Positions 59,681 through 64,000 of a stretch of 64,000 nucleotides of DNA are shown piece by piece (the stretch's first letter is position 1; each line of letters begins with the position of its first letter). A program made the translations under genes and the position numbers. Origin of the DNA: GCA-003244245 sp052390115 (GTDB lineage: Bacteria > Actinomycetota > Actinomycetes > Mycobacteriales > Pseudonocardiaceae); NCBI GenBank assembly GCA_052390115.1, contig JBQTHE010000023.1:62001-126000 (forward strand), read 5' to 3'. The notes under the pieces were generated by a model. That model made no database searches. It saw only the letters and a program-made list of their open reading frames with translations, and was not told where the DNA came from.

Positions 59681-60967
59681 GTGCGGACTCGGATCGTCGG
59701 CCTCGCCGTGCTCGCCGCTGTGCTAGCCATCGGCCTGTTCGGGGTGCCGCTGGCCGCCGGCGTGCTGAAGTACGCGTTGTCCGATGAGCGGACAGCGCTG
59801 CTGCGAACGGCCAACGCTGCCGCGGCTGCCGTCACGGCAGACATCCTCCGCGGGAACCTACCGAACGATCTTCCCGGACCGGAGGGTGAGACCCGCCTCG
59901 CGGTCTACGTGGACCGCGGCCTGCGCATCCTGGGTACCGGGCCCCAAGGCGGGGACGCCATCGTCAATAGTGCCCTGCGCGGCGAGATCGACACCGGGGA
60001 CGTCGACGGTCATCTGGTGGTGGCCGTACCGGTGACGCATGACAGCGATGTGATCGGCGCCGTGCGCGCCGCCAGCCCGCGCAGTGCCGTCTACCAGCAG
60101 GTCATGCTGGTATGGCTGGCCATGCTCGGCCTGGCCATCCTGGCTATCGGGACGGTCTGGTTGGTCGCCCGACGCCAGGCCCGGCGGCTGGCGGGTCCGC
60201 TCGAGGAGCTCTCCGGCGCGGCGCGCCGCCTCGGCGAGGGTGACTTCAGCGTCCGAACCGAACCGGTGGACATTCCCGAGATCGACGCTGTCGGCACCGC
60301 GCTGAACAGCACCGCTGGGCGTCTCGACGACATGCTCGCGCGGGAACGCGCGTTCTCCGCTGACGCCTCCCACCAGCTCCGCACGCCGCTGACCGGATTG
60401 CGCCTGCGGCTCGAAGCGGCACTGGACCGGCCAGGGCAGGATCTGCGGCACGCCATCACCGCCGGAATCGACGCCGCAGACCGGCTGGAACAGACCATCG
60501 AGGAACTGCTCGCGCTGGCCCGGGACACCCGCAGCTCCAACGCCGCGCCGCTGGACGTCCCTGGCCTGCTTGACGAGATCGAGCGGGGCTGGCATGACCG
60601 GCTGGCCGCCCAGGACCGCAAACTCCGGGTGGCGGTGGACGCAGCGGCCCCGGTGTCACTTGCCTCGACCGCGGCCGTGCGGCAGGTACTCACGGTGCTG
60701 TTGGATAACGCTGCCACCCACGGCTCGGGCACCGTGTCGGTGGCGGTGCGCAATGCCGCTGACGCGCTGGCCATCGACGTCTCCGACGAGGGCACCGGCA
60801 TCACGGCGCCCGAACCGGAGCTGTTCACCCGGCGATCGCGCCTGGCCGACGGGCACGGGATCGGGCTCGCGCTGGCCCGCAGCCTGGCCGAGGCGGAAGG
60901 CGGCCGGCTCCGGCTGACCCGTCCCGCCCCTCCCACCTTCACACTCCTGGTCCCCGCCCAAGCCTGA
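59681..60967 (+). CDS. Sensor histidine kinase
   Basis: 428 residues. Two transmembrane helices (5-27 and about 141-162) enclose an extracellular domain of about 110 residues. A HAMP segment (RLAGPLEELSGAARRLGEGDFSV) is followed by HisKA with His231 in SADASHQLRTPL and HATPase motifs VLLDNAATHG, SDEGTGI and GHGIGLALAR. Probable partner of the response regulator at 57546. Confidence 0.93.
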   Translation: MRTRIVGLAVLAAVLAIGLFGVPLAAGVLKYALSDERTALLRTANAAAAAVTADILRGNLPNDLPGPEGETRLAVYVDRGLRILGTGPQGGDAIVNSALRGEIDTGDVDGHLVVAVPVTHDSDVIGAVRAASPRSAVYQQVMLVWLAMLGLAILAIGTVWLVARRQARRLAGPLEELSGAARRLGEGDFSVRTEPVDIPEIDAVGTALNSTAGRLDDMLARERAFSADASHQLRTPLTGLRLRLEAALDRPGQDLRHAITAGIDAADRLEQTIEELLALARDTRSSNAAPLDVPGLLDEIERGWHDRLAAQDRKLRVAVDAAAPVSLASTAAVRQVLTVLLDNAATHGSGTVSVAVRNAADALAIDVSDEGTGITAPEPELFTRRSRLADGHGIGLALARSLAEAEGGRLRLTRPAPPTFTLLVPAQA

Positions 60968-60979
60968 CGCGTTGATCCG

Positions 60980-61039
60980 CATTCAGCGGGCTCAGCGGGC
61001 TTACCGGCACTCCGATAGCCCCGCTGAGCCCGCTCAATG
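60980..61039 (+). terminator. Bidirectional hairpin terminator
   Basis: CATTCAGCGGGCTCAGCGGG pairs with CCCGCTGAGCCCGCTCAATG (one mismatch) around a 20-nt loop. It lies between convergent genes and overlaps the TetR stop. No T-tract follows. Confidence 0.7.
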
Positions 61040-61681
61040 GGCGGCGGGGGAGGGTTGTAAGGGGAAGCCGGCTAGGCCTTTCCAGGCTAGGGATGCGGTG
61101 AGGGCTACGGCTTCTTCTTTGGGCACTTCGTGGCGGCGGGTGAGCCAGTATCTGGCACTGTGCTCGCTGATCCCGACGACGCCGACCGCAACCAGCCAGG
61201 CGTGGTCGGTGTCCAGCCCCGCATCCGCTGCTACGGCCTGCGCGATGGCCTCCACGCAGACGGTGTTCGCCTGCTCCACAACTGCCTGCACGGCGGGCTG
61301 GTTGCGCAGGTCGGACTCGAAGACCAGCCGGAACGCCTCACCGTCACCGTCGACGAAATCGAAGTAGGCCCCGACCGCGTTGCGGACCCGCTGCCAGTTG
61401 TCGTGGGTCTCCTCGATCGCCCCCAGGACCCGGCGGACCAGCTCGTCGGTGTGGCGCTCCAGCAACGCCAGATACAGCTCAAGCTTGCCGGGAAAGTGCT
61501 GGTAGAGGACCGGCTTGCTGACCCCGGCCCGCTCGGCGATGTCGTCCATGACGGTGGCGTGGTACCCATTGTTGACAAAGACGTCGGTCGCCGCGGCGAG
61601 TAGTTGAGCGCGCCGCTCGTCCCGGGGCATCCGCACCCCGCGGGGTGCGGCGTCGGCCCGGGTCGATGCCGTCTCGGTCAT
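61034..61681 (-). CDS. TetR-family regulator (Rv3208-like)
   Basis: 215 residues. HTH: RRAQLLAAATDVFVNNGYHATVMDDIAERAGVSKPVLYQHFPGKLELY. The C-terminal domain is the ligand pocket (VFESDLRNQPAVQAVVEQAN). GGAGGAGG upstream. Matches Rv3208 position beside DUF3152 and moeZ genes. Confidence 0.92.
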   Translation of the reverse strand: MTETASTRADAAPRGVRMPRDERRAQLLAAATDVFVNNGYHATVMDDIAERAGVSKPVLYQHFPGKLELYLALLERHTDELVRRVLGAIEETHDNWQRVRNAVGAYFDFVDGDGEAFRLVFESDLRNQPAVQAVVEQANTVCVEAIAQAVAADAGLDTDHAWLVAVGVVGISEHSARYWLTRRHEVPKEEAVALTASLAWKGLAGFPLQPSPAAH

Positions 61682-61761
61682 CGGCCTCCTCCACCGTCAC
61701 CTCGTTGACGGGTTGACCCTACTCGCCGGTATTCCAGTGATGCGCGAAGCACGCAATCCGG

Positions 61762-62901
61762 TTGTGCGATCCTTGCGCGGTGATCCGCCCGACGGGAGCC
61801 GATCCAGCAGGCCGCGCGCCTGCCGGTGGCCGCCTCCGATCGGCGGTCCCGAGCCGACCTGTCAGCCGGCGCCGAGACGACGAGCGGATCCCGGCGCGAC
61901 GCCTCGAGAGGTATGGCGGCTCGCGCATCGCCGACGATGAGCCGCTGGCCGCGTCCTGGGACCCGGGGCCAGAGCCGGTATCGCGGCACGGCGGTTCCGG
62001 GGACCGTGGTGCCGGACACCGGGGTTTCGGACACCGTAGTGCCGGACACCGTGGTCCGCCCCGCCGTGGTTCCGGGCGTCTGGCCCGTGCGGTGTCCACC
62101 TATGGCTGGCGGGTATATGCGCTGCCCGTCCTTGTGGTGCTCACCGTGTTGGCGGTGCTTGACGCAGCCCGGTCAGCGACCGTGCAGCCGTCGAACCAGG
62201 CCAGCACATCCGGCCCGGCACAGAACCCGCTGATTCCCAACCCGTTGGCCGGCCCAGGCTTCGAAGCAGCCAAGGCATCTGCCGAGCTGCCCGGTGGCGG
62301 GCCGTTCACCGTTGAGGGCGCGGGGACATGGCGGGTGATCCCCGGTGCCGGCGCTCCTTTCGGGACGGGCCAGCTGTTCACCTACACAGTCGAGGTCGAG
62401 AATGGGGTCGAGCTCGAAGGTGGTCCGGCAGGTTTCGTCACCACAGTGGACAGCACGCTGAACAACCCGAAGAGCTGGATCGGCAGCGGCCGCTACCGCT
62501 TCCAGCGGATAGACGACAGCCGGGTGGCGACCCTGCGGATCAGCCTCACATCGCAGCTGACCACCCGAAGGCTGTGTGGATTCCGGATCCCCTTCGACGC
62601 TTCCTGCTGGAAACCCGAGGACAACCGGGTAGTGATCAACACCGCCCGCTGGGCCCGCGGGGCGGTGGCCTTCCAGGGCAATGTGGTCCAGTACCAGCAG
62701 TACGTGGTCAACCACGAGGTCGGGCACGGGCTGGGCTTTCCACACATCGCGTGTGAGGCGAACGGGCGGCTGGCGCCGGTGATGATGCAGCAGACCTGGG
62801 GAGTGGCCGACGACTACCTCGCGGTACTGGGCACCGACCAGGTCACCCCAGACGGCCTAGTCTGCCAACCAAACGCCTGGCCCTTCCCCACGGTCAACTG
62901 A
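61762..62901 (+). CDS. DUF3152 metalloprotease-like membrane protein (Rv3207c-like)
   Basis: Up to 379 residues; the true start is uncertain. A basic tail with a degenerate GHRGxGDRG repeat (from 12-15 bp DNA repeats at about 61985-62060) precedes one transmembrane helix (VYALPVLVVLTVLAVLDAA). The extracellular DUF3152 domain ends with a metzincin-type zinc motif, HEVGHGLGFPH (318-328). The residues fit an active protease, but substrates are unknown. Convergent to nothing; it runs towards moeZ. Confidence 0.85.
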   Translation: MCDPCAVIRPTGADPAGRAPAGGRLRSAVPSRPVSRRRDDERIPARRLERYGGSRIADDEPLAASWDPGPEPVSRHGGSGDRGAGHRGFGHRSAGHRGPPRRGSGRLARAVSTYGWRVYALPVLVVLTVLAVLDAARSATVQPSNQASTSGPAQNPLIPNPLAGPGFEAAKASAELPGGGPFTVEGAGTWRVIPGAGAPFGTGQLFTYTVEVENGVELEGGPAGFVTTVDSTLNNPKSWIGSGRYRFQRIDDSRVATLRISLTSQLTTRRLCGFRIPFDASCWKPEDNRVVINTARWARGAVAFQGNVVQYQQYVVNHEVGHGLGFPHIACEANGRLAPVMMQQTWGVADDYLAVLGTDQVTPDGLVCQPNAWPFPTVN

Positions 62902-62907
62902 CCCAAA

Positions 62908-62975
62908 CTCGCGTTCTGGATGCAGACTGCGGTAATTCGAGGGCCGGTTTGCGCAGTCTGCATCCAGAACGCGAG
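62908..62975 (+). terminator. Perfect 24-bp stem hairpin after the DUF3152 gene
   Basis: CTCGCGTTCTGGATGCAGAC and its exact complement flank a 20-nt loop, starting 7 bp after the stop codon. Likely terminator or transcript-stability hairpin. Confidence 0.75.
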
Positions 62976-63052
62976 ACCGAGTCGGGAAGAGTAACGAGAT
63001 CGGCGACGTTAAGGGGATCGAGAGGCACTGACACCGTGAGGAGTGTGCGCCG

Positions 63053-64000
63053 ATGAGTCTGCCGCCGCTGGTGGAGCCCGCCGCGGAGCTGACCAAGGAG
63101 GAGGTGGCTCGCTACAGCCGCCACCTGATTATCCCGGATGTCGGGATGGACGGTCAGAAGCGGATGAAGAACGCGAAGGTGCTGGTGATCGGTGCTGGCG
63201 GGCTGGGCAGCCCGGCCCTGCTGTACCTGGCCGCCGCCGGCGTTGGCACGCTGGGCATCGTCGAGTTCGACGAGGTCGATGAGTCCAACCTGCAACGCCA
63301 GGTGATCCACGGCCAGTCCGACATCGGGCGCCCCAAGGGGGAGTCCGCCCGGGACTCGATCCAGGAGATCAACCCGTTCGTCCAGGTGAACGTGCACCAG
63401 CTGCGGCTGGATTCGTCCAACGCGCTGGACGTCTTCCGCGACTACGACCTCATCCTGGACGGCACCGACAACTTCGCCACCCGCTACCTGGTCAATGACG
63501 CTGCCGTGCTGCTCGGCAAGCCCTACGTCTGGGGCTCGATCTTCCGGTTCGAGGGCCAGGCGTCGGTGTTCTGGGCGGATGCCCCCGGAGGGCAGGGACT
63601 GCAGTACCGCGACCTGTACCCAGAGCCCCCACCTCCTGGGATGGTGCCTTCCTGTGCTGAGGGCGGCGTGCTGGGTGTGCTCTGCGCGTCGATCGGCTCG
63701 ATCATGGTCACCGAGGCGATCAAGCTGATCACCGGAATCGGTGAGCCACTGCTGGGCCGGCTGATGGTGTACGACGCGCTGGAGATGAGCTACCGCACCA
63801 TCAAGATCCGCAAGGATCCGGCAGCGGAGCCGATCACTGGGCTGATCGACTACGAGGAGTTCTGCGGCACGGTCAGCGACGCCGCCGCCGGCGCTGCGGC
63901 GGGCGCGACGATCACTGCCGTGGAGCTCAAGGAGATGATCGACTCCGGTAAGGACTTCGCCCTGATCGACGTCCGGGAGCCGCACGAGTACGAGATCGTC
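63053..64000 (+). CDS. moeZ: MoeZ: MoeB-like adenylyltransferase with rhodanese domain (partial)
   Basis: ATG 63053 with a GAGGAG site; continues past the window end. 316 residues visible. ThiF/MoeB core: VIGAGGLGSPALLYL (ATP loop), DEVDESNLQRQVIHG, ILDGTDNFATRYLVNDA and the catalytic-Cys region VPSCAEGGVLGVLC. A rhodanese domain starts at ITAVELKEMIDSG. Activates and thiolates small sulfur carriers for molybdopterin, thiamine or cysteine. Matches Rv3206c. Confidence 0.93.
   Translation, partial: MSLPPLVEPAAELTKEEVARYSRHLIIPDVGMDGQKRMKNAKVLVIGAGGLGSPALLYLAAAGVGTLGIVEFDEVDESNLQRQVIHGQSDIGRPKGESARDSIQEINPFVQVNVHQLRLDSSNALDVFRDYDLILDGTDNFATRYLVNDAAVLLGKPYVWGSIFRFEGQASVFWADAPGGQGLQYRDLYPEPPPPGMVPSCAEGGVLGVLCASIGSIMVTEAIKLITGIGEPLLGRLMVYDALEMSYRTIKIRKDPAAEPITGLIDYEEFCGTVSDAAAGAAAGATITAVELKEMIDSGKDFALIDVREPHEYEIV

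Noticed and set aside
1..64000. tRNA or rRNA genes
   Set aside because: No TPsiC-type motif in a cloverleaf context and no conserved rRNA segment was seen on either strand.

Overview
The window is high-GC actinobacterial DNA with no rRNA, tRNA or CRISPR array. Gene content and order point to the Pseudonocardiales/mycolata side of the Actinobacteria. One block follows the order known from the Mycobacterium tuberculosis Rv1201-Rv1234 neighbourhood (dapD, dapE, LOG, folP2, gpgS, DivIVA-like, tag, DUF3117, glgA/glgC, O-methyltransferase, sigE-rseA-htrA-tatB, mrp, DUF1003, MgtE-N/CBS, stress membrane protein). A second follows Rv3206-Rv3212 (moeZ, DUF3152, TetR, DUF3107, MiaE-like, rhlE, PQQ-like). 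Accessory genes are inserted within and between these blocks. Exact taxon cannot be decided from the sequence.

Layout. 0-3.4 kb: a decayed MNIO (DUF692)-type RiPP locus: Cys-rich candidate substrate, MNIO with an internal deletion, BufC/DUF2063 partner, frameshifted ferritin-like enzyme, DUF5995 scrap. 3.4-12.5 kb: CHAD protein, then lysine/cell-wall (dapD/dapE), LOG, FolP2-like, glucosylglycerate (gpgS) and DNA repair (tag) genes, and a split M17 aminopeptidase. 12.5-13.7 kb: fragments of an epimerase, a glycosyltransferase and UDP-sulfoquinovose synthase around an intact GtrA gene. 13.8-19 kb: a DUF559 nuclease-like gene between two copies of one palindrome, divergent glgA/glgC, and a methyltransferase. 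19-22.7 kb: wrecked AfsR-type regulator, DoxX and FMN-reductase remnants. 22.7-24.3 kb: a coupled small-peptide/PIMT-like methyltransferase module (candidate RiPP). 24.5-29.6 kb: HTH-TPR regulator, extra peptide deformylase, and a frameshifted TIR-STAND-TPR protein. 29.6-36.7 kb: the sigE envelope-stress operon and mrp/MgtE-like genes. 36.7-41.2 kb: accessory island (truncated amidotransferase-like gene, DUF6879/HTH-DUF5753 operon, an AT-richer orphan gene). 41.2-52.4 kb: selenium-binding protein, acyl-CoA dehydrogenase, VapBC, a truncated kinase with a membrane partner, DUF222-HNH, serpin/NUDIX, PHP and RecB-like nuclease. 53.3-64 kb: PQQ-like protein, RhlE, MiaE-like, DUF3107, a two-component pair split by a beta-helix lipoprotein, TetR, DUF3152 and moeZ (cut by the window end).

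Three general features stand out. (1) About a dozen genes are broken, several by internal deletions rather than single-base slips, so this looks like real gene decay, although sequencing error cannot be excluded for the single-base cases. (2) Intergenic gaps hold unusually long palindromes (20-70 bp arms) and a 41-42 bp tandem palindromic repeat at two distant loci. (3) Many genes have a TAGNNT -10-like hexamer 6-8 nt before the start codon, the signature of leaderless transcripts.

The best candidates for something new are the Asp/Pro-rich peptide + PIMT operon (22.7-24.3 kb), the MNIO locus (0-3 kb), the DUF559 gene bracketed by identical-family palindromes, and the truncated kinase/membrane-protein pair beside VapBC.
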